From Pleomorphomonas sp. (GTDB taxonomy: Bacteria; Pseudomonadota; Alphaproteobacteria; Rhizobiales; Pleomorphomonadaceae): a stretch of 37,340 nucleotides of DNA. Shown in pieces: positions 1 to 9,446 of the stretch. Where the stretch lies: NCBI GenBank assembly GCA_030603685.1, contig JAUVXG010000023.1, positions 1 to 37,340 of the forward strand, in the 5' to 3' direction. The position numbers and the translations under genes are program-made. Position 1 is the first letter of the stretch; every line of letters begins with the position of its first letter. The notes under the pieces were generated by a model. It searched no databases. It was not told the DNA's origin and saw nothing but the letters and a program-made list of their open reading frames with translations.

Positions 1-596
1 CCCGCACCTCGCTCGCCCTGGAGTTCCACGGTCACGACGATCTCGGCCTTGCCACCGCCAACACGCTCGCCGCCCTGCGCGCCGGCTGCGAGGAAGCCTC
101 CGTCACCGTGCTCGGCCTTGGCGAGAGGGCGGGTAATGCCGCGCTGGAAGAGGTGGCCGTCGCCCTGCTGCGGCTCGACGGCCGGTCGACCGGCATCGAC
201 CTGCCCTCGCTGAAGCCGCTTGCCGAGATGGTCGCCTCCGCCGCCGGTCGTGGCGTGCCGCCCGGCAAGGCCGTCGTCGGACGCGACGTGTTCTCCCACG
301 AAAGCGGCCTTCACGTTGCCGGCCTCCTCAAGGAAGCCGAGACCTATCAGGGCCTCGACCCCAGGCTGCTCGGGCGCCACCACTCCGTCGTCATAGGCAA
401 GCATTCGGGCGCCCAGGCGCTGGCCCACATTCTGGCGAGCCGTGGCATTGCCCTCGACCCCAAGCTCGCGGCACCACTCGTCGAGGCGGTACGGCGAACC
501 GCAACCGAACGGAAGCGAGCGCTGACCGGCGGCGAACTCGCTCATCTGCATGCCGAGCTGGCAATGCCAACCGGGCAACTGCCCGGCGACGGTTGA
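1..596 (+). CDS. nifV: Homocitrate synthase NifV-like, 3' part (runs off left edge)
   Basis: This is the C-terminal part of a DRE-TIM metallolyase that condenses acetyl-CoA with a 2-oxo acid. The reading frame is open from base 3, so the start lies outside the window. Visible motifs are FHGHDDLGLATANT (metal-binding His-x-His strand), GLGERAGNAALEEV, and VIGKHSGAQAL. The protein ends soon after these, so the long C-terminal leucine-sensing domain of LeuA is absent. A separate full-length leuA lies at 33557-35278, which makes homocitrate synthase (supplier of the nitrogenase FeMo-cofactor ligand) the better reading. An isopropylmalate or citramalate synthase remains possible, because no other nif gene is visible here. 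Confidence 0.75.
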   Translation, partial: RTSLALEFHGHDDLGLATANTLAALRAGCEEASVTVLGLGERAGNAALEEVAVALLRLDGRSTGIDLPSLKPLAEMVASAAGRGVPPGKAVVGRDVFSHESGLHVAGLLKEAETYQGLDPRLLGRHHSVVIGKHSGAQALAHILASRGIALDPKLAAPLVEAVRRTATERKRALTGGELAHLHAELAMPTGQLPGDG

Positions 597-657
597 CCCG
601 CTTCCCTTCCCGGAAACCCTCCCCTATAAATCGTACAAAACAGAAGGGAGGGCGCAC

Positions 658-1665
658 ATGTCCACGCACAAGCCGGTTCGTATCGGCGTCGTTTCCACCG
701 CCAAGATCGCCCGCGAAAAGGTCATTCCCGGGTTCCGCACGACACCTTGGCTGGAGGTGGCGGCCATTGCCTCGCGCAACATAGAGACGGCGAAGACGGC
801 CGCCGCCGCCCTCGACATTCCCGTCGCCCACGGCTCCTACGAGGCGCTGTTCGCCGATCCCTCAATCGAGGCGGTCTATATCCCGACGCCGAACGACAGC
901 CACGTCGATCTGACGCTCGCCGCCGCTCGCGCCGGCAAGCATGTGCTCTGCGAGAAGCCGGCCGCGATGAATGCCGGGGATGCCGAGCGCCTCGCCGCCC
1001 TGCCGCCGGGCATCGTCTATCTCGAAGCCTTCATGGTCCGCTTCCATCCGCAGTGGCTGAAAACGCGCGAGCTGGTTCGCACGGGCGCCATCGGCCGGCC
1101 CGCCGCCGCGCAATCCTTCTTCTCCTATTTCCTCGACGACCCCGCCAACATTCGCAACAAGCCGGAAAACGGCGGTGGCGGTCTGTGGGACATCGGCGTC
1201 TATCCGATCGTTACCGCCCGCTTCGTCTTCGACGCCGAACCGAAACGGGTGATCGGCCTGATCGAGCTGGACAAGACATTCGGCACCGATGTGCTGACCT
1301 CGGCGATTCTCGACTTCGGCGAAGGCCGCCACCTGACGTTCACTGTCGGCACGCAGACCGTGCCGCACCAGCGCGTCAACGTCGTCGGCTCCACCGGCCG
1401 TATCGAGGTGCTGATCCCCTTCAATGCCCCGCCCATGCAGGAAACGGTGATTCGCCTCGATCGCGGCGCGGCCCTCGGCGACGCCCAGATCGAAGAGATC
1501 ACCCTGCCGGCCTGCGATCAGTATGGCCTTCAGGGCGAAGCCTTCGCCAAGGCGATCCGGGGCGTCGAACCGCTACCCTACGACCACCGCGACGCAGTGA
1601 AGATGATGAAGATCCTCGACGCCATCGTCGAGTCCGGCAAGACCGGCCGCTGGGTCAGCCTGTAA
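658..1665 (+). CDS. Gfo/Idh/MocA family NAD(P)-dependent oxidoreductase
   Basis: A 335-residue soluble dehydrogenase. The N-terminus (IGVVSTAKIAREKVIPGF) is a Rossmann strand-turn-helix with the usual glycine positions partly replaced by Ser/Thr/Ala. The family motif GKHVLCEKPAA follows near residue 100, with the Lys expected to take part in catalysis, and the C-terminal half is the alpha/beta substrate domain (GGGLWDIGVYPI). The ATG at 658 follows GGAGGG; the frame is open further upstream, but that part overlaps the previous gene and has no better start. Substrate is not predictable; sugars, inositols and trans-dihydrodiols are typical. It ends 44 bases from the convergent sugar kinase gene, so a role in sugar metabolism is plausible but unproven. 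Confidence 0.88.
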   Translation: MSTHKPVRIGVVSTAKIAREKVIPGFRTTPWLEVAAIASRNIETAKTAAAALDIPVAHGSYEALFADPSIEAVYIPTPNDSHVDLTLAAARAGKHVLCEKPAAMNAGDAERLAALPPGIVYLEAFMVRFHPQWLKTRELVRTGAIGRPAAAQSFFSYFLDDPANIRNKPENGGGGLWDIGVYPIVTARFVFDAEPKRVIGLIELDKTFGTDVLTSAILDFGEGRHLTFTVGTQTVPHQRVNVVGSTGRIEVLIPFNAPPMQETVIRLDRGAALGDAQIEEITLPACDQYGLQGEAFAKAIRGVEPLPYDHRDAVKMMKILDAIVESGKTGRWVSL

Positions 1666-1674
1666 GGAAACAAG

Positions 1675-1702
1675 GGGGCGGTCGATCGACGGACGCCGCC
1701 CC
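1675..1702. terminator. Stem-loop between convergent genes
   Basis: GGGGCGG (1675-1681) can pair with CCGCCCC (1696-1702), and the loop contains the palindrome GTCGATCGAC. It lies between the stop codons of two converging genes, where a bidirectional terminator is expected, but no T-run follows on either strand. Confidence 0.35.
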
Positions 1703-1709
1703 TCCCCGC

Positions 1710-2639
1710 CTATTCCTTCCAGAGGAAGGCGGCGCCTCTGACGCCGGAGCTGTCGCCGTGCCGGGCCTTGCGGATCGGAGTCGCCACGCTGTCGGAGAAG
1801 ACCAGCCGGCTCTCCTCGCCCTCCCATAGGTTGGTCCGGGCCGAAAGCTGCCTGGGAACGTCGTCGTAGAGTTCGTCGACGTTGCTCATGCCGCCGCCCA
1901 GCACGAACACGTCGGGGTCGACGAGGTCGATGATCAGCGCCAGCGACCGGGCGAGCCTATCGACATAACGCTCATAGATCGCGACGGCGGTGGGATCGCC
2001 CGCCCGCTTGAGCGCGATCACCTCCGACGCCTTGCGGGCAACACCCGTCGTCGTCTTGTAGTCGAGTTCGAAGCCGGTGCCCGAGCAGTACATCTCGAGA
2101 CAGCCGTGACGGCCGCACCAGCATTTCGGCCCCGGATACTCACCCTCCTTCGGCCAGGGCAACGAGTAGTGGCCGATCTCGCCGGCGAGGCCTTGGAAGC
2201 CATTGTGGCTCCGGCCCTTGAGGGCGATGCCGCCGCCATGGCCGGTGCCGAGAATGATGCCAACGACAACGTCGAGCCCGGCGCCGGCGCCATCGACCGC
2301 CTCTGAAACCGCGAGGCAGTTGCCGTCATTGGCGAGACGAACCGGCCGGCCCAACGCCGCCTCAAGGTCTCTACCGAGCGGCTGGCCGTTCAGCCAGAAG
2401 GCGTTGGAGTTGCGGATGAGACCAGTGAGCGGATTGGGACTGCCCGGCAGGCCGATGCCGACGCTGCCCGCCTCGCCGGTTGCCGTCTCGACGTGACCGA
2501 CCAGTTCGACCACCGCCCGGATCGAGGCGTCATAATCTTCGCGCGGCGTCGGGATGCGATGGCGAATGAGCTCGACGCCCTGGGCATCGAGCCCGATCAC
2601 CTCCATCTTCGTCCCGCCCCAGTCGATCCCGATGTACAT
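1710..2639 (-). CDS. mak: ROK family sugar kinase, fructokinase-like (Mak type)
   Basis: A 309-residue cytosolic kinase that phosphorylates a hexose, most likely fructose, with ATP. It begins MYIGIDWGGTKMEV, the ROK phosphate-binding loop. The segments LPTPREDY-like (residues ~29-36), NSNAFWLNGQPLGRDL and LANDGNCLAVSEA match the layout of E. coli Mak. The ROK zinc site is present as CWCGRHGCLE (around residue 175) after the catalytic GEIGHY segment. Length matches the family. Upstream on the same strand, 57 bases away, is an MFS transporter gene. N-acetylglucosamine kinase is the main alternative; the match to Mak is closer throughout, as judged from memory of the family. Confidence 0.85.
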   Translation of the reverse strand: MYIGIDWGGTKMEVIGLDAQGVELIRHRIPTPREDYDASIRAVVELVGHVETATGEAGSVGIGLPGSPNPLTGLIRNSNAFWLNGQPLGRDLEAALGRPVRLANDGNCLAVSEAVDGAGAGLDVVVGIILGTGHGGGIALKGRSHNGFQGLAGEIGHYSLPWPKEGEYPGPKCWCGRHGCLEMYCSGTGFELDYKTTTGVARKASEVIALKRAGDPTAVAIYERYVDRLARSLALIIDLVDPDVFVLGGGMSNVDELYDDVPRQLSARTNLWEGEESRLVFSDSVATPIRKARHGDSSGVRGAAFLWKE

Positions 2640-2696
2640 TACCCTTCCTCCCTGAATCTCGCCTCAAGCCGCCTCCCGCGACAATCGAGAGCCAAA

Positions 2697-3917
2697 TCAA
2701 CTGCCGTCGAGTTTCTCGGCCCGACGAAGGTCGGGGAAGATCACCGACCACAAACCGGCGACGACGAGCGTGCCGACGCCGCCGAACACCACCGCCGGCA
2801 CGGTGCCGATCAGCGCCGCCATGCTGCCGGCGCGGAACTCGCCGAGTTCGTTGGAGGCGCCGACGAACACCATGTTGACCGCCGAGACGCGACCGCGAAG
2901 TTCGTCGGGCGTGGCGAGCTGGATCAGCGTCTCGCGCACGTAGACCGAGATCATGTCGCCGGCTCCCATCAGGCCGAGGCAGAGGATGGACAGCCACGGC
3001 GTCACCGACACGCCGAACACCACCGTTGCAAGGCCGAACAGCGCGACGCCCAGGAACATCTTCACGCCGGCCATGGCCTTGATCGGAAAGCGCGCCAGGA
3101 AGGCCGCCACCAGGATGGCGCCGATGCCGGGCGCCGCCCGCATCATGCCGAGGCCGGCCGGACCGAGCACCAGGATATCGGAGGCATAGACCGGCATCAG
3201 CGCCACGGCGCCGCCGAGCAGCACGGCGAAAAGATCGAGCGAGATGGCGCCGAGCACGAGCCGGTTGGAAAAGACATAGCGGAAGCCGGCCGAAACCGCC
3301 TGCCAGGCCGGCTCTTTCTCGCCCTGCTTGACGATGATCGGCGGCATTGCCAGCATCAGCACCACGGCGGCGGCGAGCAGCACCACAGCCGTGCCGAAGG
3401 CGGCGAGCTCGGAAATGCCATAGAGCAGACCGCCGGCCACCGGCCCGCCGATGGCCGCCACCTGCCAGGATGACGACACCCAGCCGATGGCGTTGGCGAG
3501 CGCTTCGCGCGGCACTAGGTTCGGCACCACCGATTGCATGGCCGGTCCCATGAAGGCCCGGGCGACGCCCATCACCAGCAGAATGATGTAGATCGGCATG
3601 ACGCTCGGCGACGCCGTCCACGACAGCACGAACAGCCAGATGGCGGCGGCGGCCTCGACACCGAAACAGGCGATGATGATCAACCGGCGCGACACCCGGT
3701 CGGCCACCGTGCCGGTGATCAGCACCAGCAGGAAGGCCGGCAGGAACTGCATCAGCCCGACATAGCCGAGCGCCATCGGATCATGGGTGAGGTCGTAGAC
3801 CTTCCACCCCACGGCGACCACGACGATCTGAATGGCGAAGGTGGCGAACAGGCGGGCCAGCCAATAGAGAAGATACGGCCGGTGGGCGAAGGCATTCGGC
3901 GAAGGCTGATGGCTCAT
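2697..3917 (-). CDS. MFS transporter, EntS/MFS_3-like exporter
   Basis: A 406-residue integral membrane protein with about twelve hydrophobic segments. The loop between helices 2 and 3 carries GTVADRVSRRLI, the MFS motif A (G-x-x-x-D-R-x-G-R-R type), and the second half repeats it in degenerate form (ELRGRVSAVNMVFVGASNELG). This pattern is typical of the EntS-like MFS_3 group, which exports siderophores and drugs. The longer frame back to 4022 adds an arginine-rich, non-conserved stretch, so the ATG at 3917 (MSHQPSPNAFAHRPYLLYW) is preferred, although its ribosome-binding site is weak. Substrate unknown. Confidence 0.83.
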   Translation of the reverse strand: MSHQPSPNAFAHRPYLLYWLARLFATFAIQIVVVAVGWKVYDLTHDPMALGYVGLMQFLPAFLLVLITGTVADRVSRRLIIIACFGVEAAAAIWLFVLSWTASPSVMPIYIILLVMGVARAFMGPAMQSVVPNLVPREALANAIGWVSSSWQVAAIGGPVAGGLLYGISELAAFGTAVVLLAAAVVLMLAMPPIIVKQGEKEPAWQAVSAGFRYVFSNRLVLGAISLDLFAVLLGGAVALMPVYASDILVLGPAGLGMMRAAPGIGAILVAAFLARFPIKAMAGVKMFLGVALFGLATVVFGVSVTPWLSILCLGLMGAGDMISVYVRETLIQLATPDELRGRVSAVNMVFVGASNELGEFRAGSMAALIGTVPAVVFGGVGTLVVAGLWSVIFPDLRRAEKLDGS

Positions 3918-4037
3918 GGGGTCACTCGGGCACCGCGGCTCGGGAGTGGCGGACGGGGACTTGTGATCCAGAACGGAGCGCCGAACAAGCCTCCTGAGCC
4001 GCCTTGCGGTTCGGTCGCGCAACCGACGCCGGCCGCT

Positions 4038-5042
4038 TCACACTTCCTCGCGCCGCGCCCGGCGCACGGCCAGGCGATGCCGCCCTTCCAGGAAGGCCAG
4101 TAGCGCCAGGGCGAAGAGAAGCGGCACCACGAAATAGATGAGACGAAACAGGATCAACGCGGCGGCGACATCCGGCCGGTGGGCGATGCCGAGCCCGGTC
4201 ACCACCGTCGCCTCGAACACGCCGACGCCGCCGGGCGTGTTGGCGGCCATGCCGGCCAGAAAGCCGATGGAATAGGTGACGAGATAGCGGGCGGCGTCCG
4301 GCACCGCGTCGGGCGGCAGCAGGACGTAGAGCGTGCCGCAGGCCGCGAGCAGGTCGAAGGCCCCGGCGAGCACCATGAGGAAGGCCGGCTTGGCCTTGGG
4401 CATGCGCACGACCATGCCGCTGACCCGGATCGCCCGCCGCTTGCGCGCCAGCCACAAGATGAAGCTCGAAAGAGCCACAAGGACGACGAGACCGACCAGA
4501 CGGTCGATATAGTGGTGGGGGAAAACCGGATATTGCGTCGTCGGCTCCAGCGTCAACGCAAGGCCGAGGACGAACAGGATGCCGGACCACATTGTCAGCC
4601 AGCTCATGACGATCAGCCTCGCCACCACCGAGAAACTGACGCCGACCATGGAATAGATGCGGTAGCGGGCGCCACCGCCCGACAACAGGGGAAAGCCGAG
4701 CGTGTTGGCGAAGACGTTGGCGATGAGTCCCCCGAACACCGCTCGCGCCAGACTGACCGAACTCGTGTAGTTGAGAGCGTGAAGCGCCAGAAGGTCGTAG
4801 GTCGCCAACGCGGCAAGGCCGCAGAAGGTGAAGACGAAGGCCAGCACGAAGCGGTGGGGCGGCAGGGCCAGGGCGGCGTTGTGGATATCGGCGAACGACA
4901 TCTTGGTCGCCATGTCCCACAGCACCCAGACGGCGCCGGCGATCAGCACCACCGCGATGATCGGGCCAACCCACCTCACCGCGAGCGCCAACCGCCTCGG
5001 TGGCAGTTCTGCGCTGTTATGGTCTTCGGTGGGATCGCTCAA
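4038..5042 (-). CDS. Lysylphosphatidylglycerol synthetase flippase-domain (UPF0104/YbhN) membrane protein
   Basis: A 334-residue inner-membrane protein with about eight hydrophobic helices. It matches the flippase half of MprF without the aminoacyl transferase half. Family marks are NTLGFPLLSGGGARYRIYS in the middle and NTPGGVGVFEATVVTGLG near residue 275. In MprF this domain flips charged phospholipids; in stand-alone proteins the cargo is mostly unknown. It starts at ATG 5042. The stop is 120 bases upstream of the MFS gene start, so the two could share a transcript. Function is family level only. Confidence 0.85.
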   Translation of the reverse strand: MSDPTEDHNSAELPPRRLALAVRWVGPIIAVVLIAGAVWVLWDMATKMSFADIHNAALALPPHRFVLAFVFTFCGLAALATYDLLALHALNYTSSVSLARAVFGGLIANVFANTLGFPLLSGGGARYRIYSMVGVSFSVVARLIVMSWLTMWSGILFVLGLALTLEPTTQYPVFPHHYIDRLVGLVVLVALSSFILWLARKRRAIRVSGMVVRMPKAKPAFLMVLAGAFDLLAACGTLYVLLPPDAVPDAARYLVTYSIGFLAGMAANTPGGVGVFEATVVTGLGIAHRPDVAAALILFRLIYFVVPLLFALALLAFLEGRHRLAVRRARREEV

Positions 5043-5186
5043 GTCCTGTCGTCTCCATCAGGCAAGGCGGATCCGGGTGCGCGCGGCCCGAGCCTATGGT
5101 CTCTCATTTAGAGCGCCAGCCATCAAACGCAACCGCTTTTTCCGACGGGCAGAAATGACGGCGCGCAGGTCTGCCCGGCGGCACCA

Positions 5187-7547
5187 TTACCGTTCATCGT
5201 CGGCGTCATCATCGTCGTTGCGGGGCATATCGAGGGTTTTGGACGGCGAACTGGGCTTGGCGGGCCGTCCCATCCTGCCGATATCCGCCTGGGATGCGTG
5301 CGCAACCGACGTCGCACCGGGCGTCGCCGCGTTTGCCTCCCCGGCGCCTTCGGCGAACCAGACCTTGGTCTGCGGGAAGGGAATCTCGATGCCGCGCTCG
5401 TCGAAGACCTGCTTGACGATCTCGCTGTAGAGACGCCCGGTGGCCCACTGTTCGCCGGGCAGCGTCTTGATGCGCGCCCGGACGGAGATGCTGCTCGGGC
5501 CGAAGGCGACGAGTCCGTGCATCTCCAGCGGGTCGAGAACGACAGCGCCGCGCGGGCTTTCCATCAGCCGGTCGAACGCTTCCTGCATGGCGGCCTTCAC
5601 CGCCTCGATGTCTTCCTTGTAGGCGACGTCGATCACCGCCACGTGGAACGAGAAGCCGCGCATGGCATTGGAAACGCTGGTCACCGAGGAGAAGGGGACG
5701 ATGTGATAGACCCCGTCCAGATCGCGAATGCCGACCGAGCGGATGGTCAGTCGGTCAACGGCGCCGGTGATCCCGGCCACGGTGACCACATCCCCCTCGT
5801 TCATGGCGTTCTCGAACTGGATGAAGGCGCCGGTGATGATGTCCTGCACCAGCTTCTGCGAGCCGAAGCCGACGGCAAGGCCGACAACGCCGGCGCCGGC
5901 CACCAGCGGAGCGATATCGACGCCGAGCTGGGATAGCGTCAGCATGGCCGCGATGATGACAAGGACGATCGAGAACGCATTGCGGAACAGCGACAGCAGC
6001 GTGCGGGTCCGTGCGTTGGTGATCCGGCCGAGCGAGGGATTGAGACGATACTCGACCCAGCTCGAAGCGGCGAGCCATATGCCGCCGGCCGCGAGCAGGA
6101 TGATGGCCGCCGACAGGATGCGGCCGACGGCCTCGGTCCCGCCGTCCGACTGGAACCAGGCAATGAGATCCATGACGCCCCAGCTCTGCAGCAGCACCGC
6201 CACCACGATCGCCACCAGCAGCATGCGCATGGCGCGGAAGAACAGCGGCACCATCATGTTGAGCCGCGCTTCCAGGAGGGGCAGCGTCTGCTTGACGTCG
6301 GCCGGCAGGCGGATGCCGCCGGAAATGGCATGGGACAGCAGGCTGTCGACGAGACCACCGACGATGATGGCAAAGACCGTCTCGACCGTCGCCCAGGCCA
6401 TGTAGTCCACGGCGTCGAACGGCCGGCTCACCCAGAGGACGAAGGCCACGGCCAGATAGACGATGACGATGACGTTCCAGCCGTGGATGAGAAGCGCCAG
6501 GATCGTGCGCAGGACCGAACTCTTCACCGGCTCGAGCAGGGGGAACAGACCGTTCCTCACTTCTTCCCGCTTCGCCGACACCAGGATCGTGGCGCCGATG
6601 AGAGTGATCAGCACGATGGCGAGGCGGAAGCCGATACCAACCGAAAAGCCGATCGCCTTGTTGACCAGCGGATGGGCCACCAGCACGCCATAACCAAGGA
6701 AACTGATCAGCCGGCTGAGCCACAGATACCAGAAGCGAGCGGTCGCCGGCTCCAGATTGACCACCTTGAGGGCGGGCCGGCGGTACTGGAGAATCGAGGC
6801 AAGACAGCTTTTCAGGAACTCGATCAGTACGAAGGCGTCGATGAAGAGGCTCTGCATCAGGTCCATGCGTCCGCCGCCCGACGCGGCGATGGCATAGGCC
6901 GACGTGCCGAACCATGCGAGGCCGATCACGGCCCAGTCGATGAGGAGAGCGAGGCCGCTCCAGACCACCCGTCGCGGCAGAGGCTTGTTCCTGGCTGCCC
7001 TTTCGACGGCGCCGAGCGGAAAGCGGGCGATGAAGCGGGCAACCGTCAGCGTGGCGAAGGCGAAGACGATGAGGATGGCAAGCGCAAGGCCCTGCTCCTG
7101 CACCCCCTCCCAGTTGACCGCGGCGCTGCCATCGAAAAGGCGCGTCAGGTTGCCGAGGCCGCGACCGATTTTCAGCACCACCTCGACGACCTGTCGCGAC
7201 AGATCCTGCGTCACCGACCCGATCTCGCGGGCGAGCGGCACGGCTGGTGCATCGGGGGCCTCCGTCGCTGCCGCGTCACCCGAAGGGGCAGCGGCATCGC
7301 CCGCTTCCGGCTGGGCCAGCTTCTCGAGTTCGCCGATCAGGGCGGCCCGCGCCGCGTCATCCTTCAGGATATCGACCAGCGCCTTCGCCGCCTCAGGCGA
7401 GGTCGCGGGGGGCGCGCTCGACGTGGTGTCCGCAGGTTGGGGCGTCAGCGAAAGGCCAGGAAGGGTCTGCGCCGACGCGCCGGCGGAAAGCCCGAGGATC
7501 AGGATCAGGACGAGGAATCGAAAAAAGGGCATGATTCGCTGGATCAT
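5187..7547 (-). CDS. Large mechanosensitive ion channel, MscS family
   Basis: About 786 residues. The ATG at 7547 gives a clean signal peptide (MIQRIMPFFRFLVLILIL, cleavage near ASA/QT). A periplasmic Ala/Pro-rich segment follows (residues ~25-130), then roughly ten membrane helices. The conserved MscS pore and beta-domain lie near residues 555-640: GAGVVGLAVGFGSQKLVQD, FENAMNEGDVV, then IVPFSSVTSVSNAMR. A soluble C-terminal alpha/beta domain ends in an acidic tail (NDDDDADDER). The channel should open under membrane tension to release solutes during osmotic downshock. The longer frame to 7652 adds unrelated residues ahead of the signal peptide. It lies 73 bases downstream of the ABC-F gene and may be cotranscribed with it. 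Confidence 0.88.
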   Translation of the reverse strand: MIQRIMPFFRFLVLILILGLSAGASAQTLPGLSLTPQPADTTSSAPPATSPEAAKALVDILKDDAARAALIGELEKLAQPEAGDAAAPSGDAAATEAPDAPAVPLAREIGSVTQDLSRQVVEVVLKIGRGLGNLTRLFDGSAAVNWEGVQEQGLALAILIVFAFATLTVARFIARFPLGAVERAARNKPLPRRVVWSGLALLIDWAVIGLAWFGTSAYAIAASGGGRMDLMQSLFIDAFVLIEFLKSCLASILQYRRPALKVVNLEPATARFWYLWLSRLISFLGYGVLVAHPLVNKAIGFSVGIGFRLAIVLITLIGATILVSAKREEVRNGLFPLLEPVKSSVLRTILALLIHGWNVIVIVYLAVAFVLWVSRPFDAVDYMAWATVETVFAIIVGGLVDSLLSHAISGGIRLPADVKQTLPLLEARLNMMVPLFFRAMRMLLVAIVVAVLLQSWGVMDLIAWFQSDGGTEAVGRILSAAIILLAAGGIWLAASSWVEYRLNPSLGRITNARTRTLLSLFRNAFSIVLVIIAAMLTLSQLGVDIAPLVAGAGVVGLAVGFGSQKLVQDIITGAFIQFENAMNEGDVVTVAGITGAVDRLTIRSVGIRDLDGVYHIVPFSSVTSVSNAMRGFSFHVAVIDVAYKEDIEAVKAAMQEAFDRLMESPRGAVVLDPLEMHGLVAFGPSSISVRARIKTLPGEQWATGRLYSEIVKQVFDERGIEIPFPQTKVWFAEGAGEANAATPGATSVAHASQADIGRMGRPAKPSSPSKTLDMPRNDDDDADDER

Positions 7548-7620
7548 TCGGCCAAACTGACGTCCTGTCTTGCCCAAAAGAGGGCAGGCGCGCAACCCGA
7601 CCACTTGGGGCAACGCGCCT

Positions 7621-9429
7621 TCAACCCTCGAGTTCTTCCCGCAGCATCTCAAGCCGCAGCCACTCTTCCTCTGCAGCGGCCAAAGCCGCCTCGGTAGCCG
7701 TCAGCTTTTCGGTCGCCGCGGCGAACTGCTTGGGGTCGCGCCCGTAAAGGCCGGGATCGTCGAGCACGGCATGCAAGCGCCTCGCCTCTTCCGTCAGCGC
7801 ATCGATCCGCCCCGGCAACGTCTCCAGAGCATGCTTGTCCTTGAAGCTGAGCTTCGAGCGAGCTTTGGGCGCGGCAGCCGTCGCCGCTTCCTTCTTCGGC
7901 GCTGATGCCGCCTTTTCTGTCTTTCGCGCCTCGACGCCCTTGCCGCGCTGGGCGAGCATGTCCGTGTAGCCACCGGCATATTCGAGCCAGCGCCCGTCAC
8001 CCTCGCTCATCACCACCGAGGCGACGACGCGGTCGAGAAAATCACGGTCGTGGCTGATGACGATGATCGTGCCGCCATAATCGGCGAGCAGTTCCTCAAG
8101 CAGGTCGAGCGTTTCGAGGTCGAGGTCGTTGGTCGGCTCGTCCAGCACCAGCATGTTGGATGGCTTGGCAAGCGCCCGCGCCAGCATGACCCGGCCGCGC
8201 TCGCCGCCGGACAGCGCCGAAAGCGGCGTCCGCGCCTGTTCGGGCGAGACCAGGAAGTCCTTCATGTAACCGATGACGTGGCGCTTTTCCTCGCCGATCA
8301 CCACCCAGTCGCCCTTGCCCTCGGTGAGCGCGTCGGCGAGCGTCGTCTCGGGATCGAGGCTGTGGCGCTTCTGCTCCAGCGTCTGCATGTCGAGGGACAG
8401 ACCGAGCTTGACGGTGCCGCTGTCCGGCGCGAGATCGCCCGTCAGGAGCCTGAGCAGCGTCGTCTTGCCGGCGCCGTTGGGACCGACGATGCCGATCCGG
8501 TCGCCACGCGCCACGCGGATCGAGAAATCCTTGACGATCGGCCGATCGCCGAAGGCCTTGGAAATGGCCTTCGCCTCGACGACCAGCTTCGATGACGCCT
8601 CGGCCTCGGCGGCCGCCATCTTGACCGAGCCCTGCGGTCCGCGATGCTCGCGCTTTGCCTTGCGAAGATCGGCCAGGAGATCGACGCGGCGGACATTGCG
8701 CTTGCGGCGGGCGGTGACGCCGTAGCGCATCCAGTGCTCTTCCGCCTCGATCTTGCGGTCGAGCTTGACGAGCTCGCGCTCCTCCTCCTCCAGCACCTGA
8801 TCGCGCCAAGCCTCGAAATGGGAGAAGCCGCGATCCAGCGTGCGCGTCACGCCGCGATCGAGCCAGACGGTGGTCCGCGACAGGTTTTCGAGGAACCTCC
8901 GATCATGCGAGATCAGCACCATGGCCGACCTCATGCCCTTCAGCTCGCTTTCCAGCCATTCGATGGCCGGCAGGTCGAGATGGTTGGTCGGCTCGTCGAG
9001 CAACAGGATATCGGGCTCTGGCGCCAGCACGTGGGCAAGGGCCGCCCGGCGCGTCTCGCCCCCGGACAAGGATGCCGTCGACTCGTTGCCGGTCATGCCG
9101 AGTTCGTTGAGAAGGTAGAGCGCCCGATAATGATCGTCGCCCGGCGCCAGGCCCGACTCCACGTACTCGAGCGTCGTCTTGAACGCGGAAAGGTCGGGCT
9201 CCTGCTTGAGATAGCGCACCGTCTTGCCGGGCTGGAAGAAGCGCTCGCCGTCATCGGCCTCGACGAGACCGGCGGCAATCTTGAGCAAGGTCGACTTGCC
9301 CGAGCCGTTTCGCCCCACCAGCGTGATGCGATCGCCTTCACCCACCGTCAGGTCGGCGCCGGTGAGAAGCGGCGTTGCGCCGAAGGTCAGGCGGATGTTC
9401 TTGAGATACAGAACCGGAGGAGAAGCCAT
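7621..9429 (-). CDS. uup: ABC-F family ATPase, Uup-like
   Basis: A 602-residue protein with two ABC ATPase domains and no membrane helices. Domain 1: Walker A GRNGSGKSTLL (~residue 40), signature SLSGGETRRAA, Walker B LLLDEPTNHLDL. A charged linker helix follows. Domain 2: Walker A GPNGAGKTTLL, signature LSALSGGERGRVMLARAL, Walker B LVLDEPTNDLDL. The C-terminus is an Ala/Lys-rich stretch, then a coiled coil (KLTATEAALAAAEEEWLRLE), which is the Uup mark. ABC-F proteins act on ribosomes or nucleic acid rather than in transport; Uup is linked to precise transposon excision, branched DNA and ribosome functions. The start is 17 bases after the pyrF stop, so the two are probably cotranscribed. Confidence 0.9.
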   Translation of the reverse strand: MASPPVLYLKNIRLTFGATPLLTGADLTVGEGDRITLVGRNGSGKSTLLKIAAGLVEADDGERFFQPGKTVRYLKQEPDLSAFKTTLEYVESGLAPGDDHYRALYLLNELGMTGNESTASLSGGETRRAALAHVLAPEPDILLLDEPTNHLDLPAIEWLESELKGMRSAMVLISHDRRFLENLSRTTVWLDRGVTRTLDRGFSHFEAWRDQVLEEEERELVKLDRKIEAEEHWMRYGVTARRKRNVRRVDLLADLRKAKREHRGPQGSVKMAAAEAEASSKLVVEAKAISKAFGDRPIVKDFSIRVARGDRIGIVGPNGAGKTTLLRLLTGDLAPDSGTVKLGLSLDMQTLEQKRHSLDPETTLADALTEGKGDWVVIGEEKRHVIGYMKDFLVSPEQARTPLSALSGGERGRVMLARALAKPSNMLVLDEPTNDLDLETLDLLEELLADYGGTIIVISHDRDFLDRVVASVVMSEGDGRWLEYAGGYTDMLAQRGKGVEARKTEKAASAPKKEAATAAAPKARSKLSFKDKHALETLPGRIDALTEEARRLHAVLDDPGLYGRDPKQFAAATEKLTATEAALAAAEEEWLRLEMLREELEG

Positions 9430-9446
9430 GTCTGATGTCGTTCCCG

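Noticed and set aside
1-596. Left-edge gene as a second leuA or as the border of a nitrogenase cluster
   Set aside because: It lacks the LeuA regulatory domain, so leuA is unlikely; but no further nif gene is visible, so a nif cluster is not claimed.
2493-3621. Open frames of 326 and 363 codons overlapping the MFS and sugar kinase genes
   Set aside because: Arg/His/Gly-rich translations without any domain; typical shadows in high-GC DNA.
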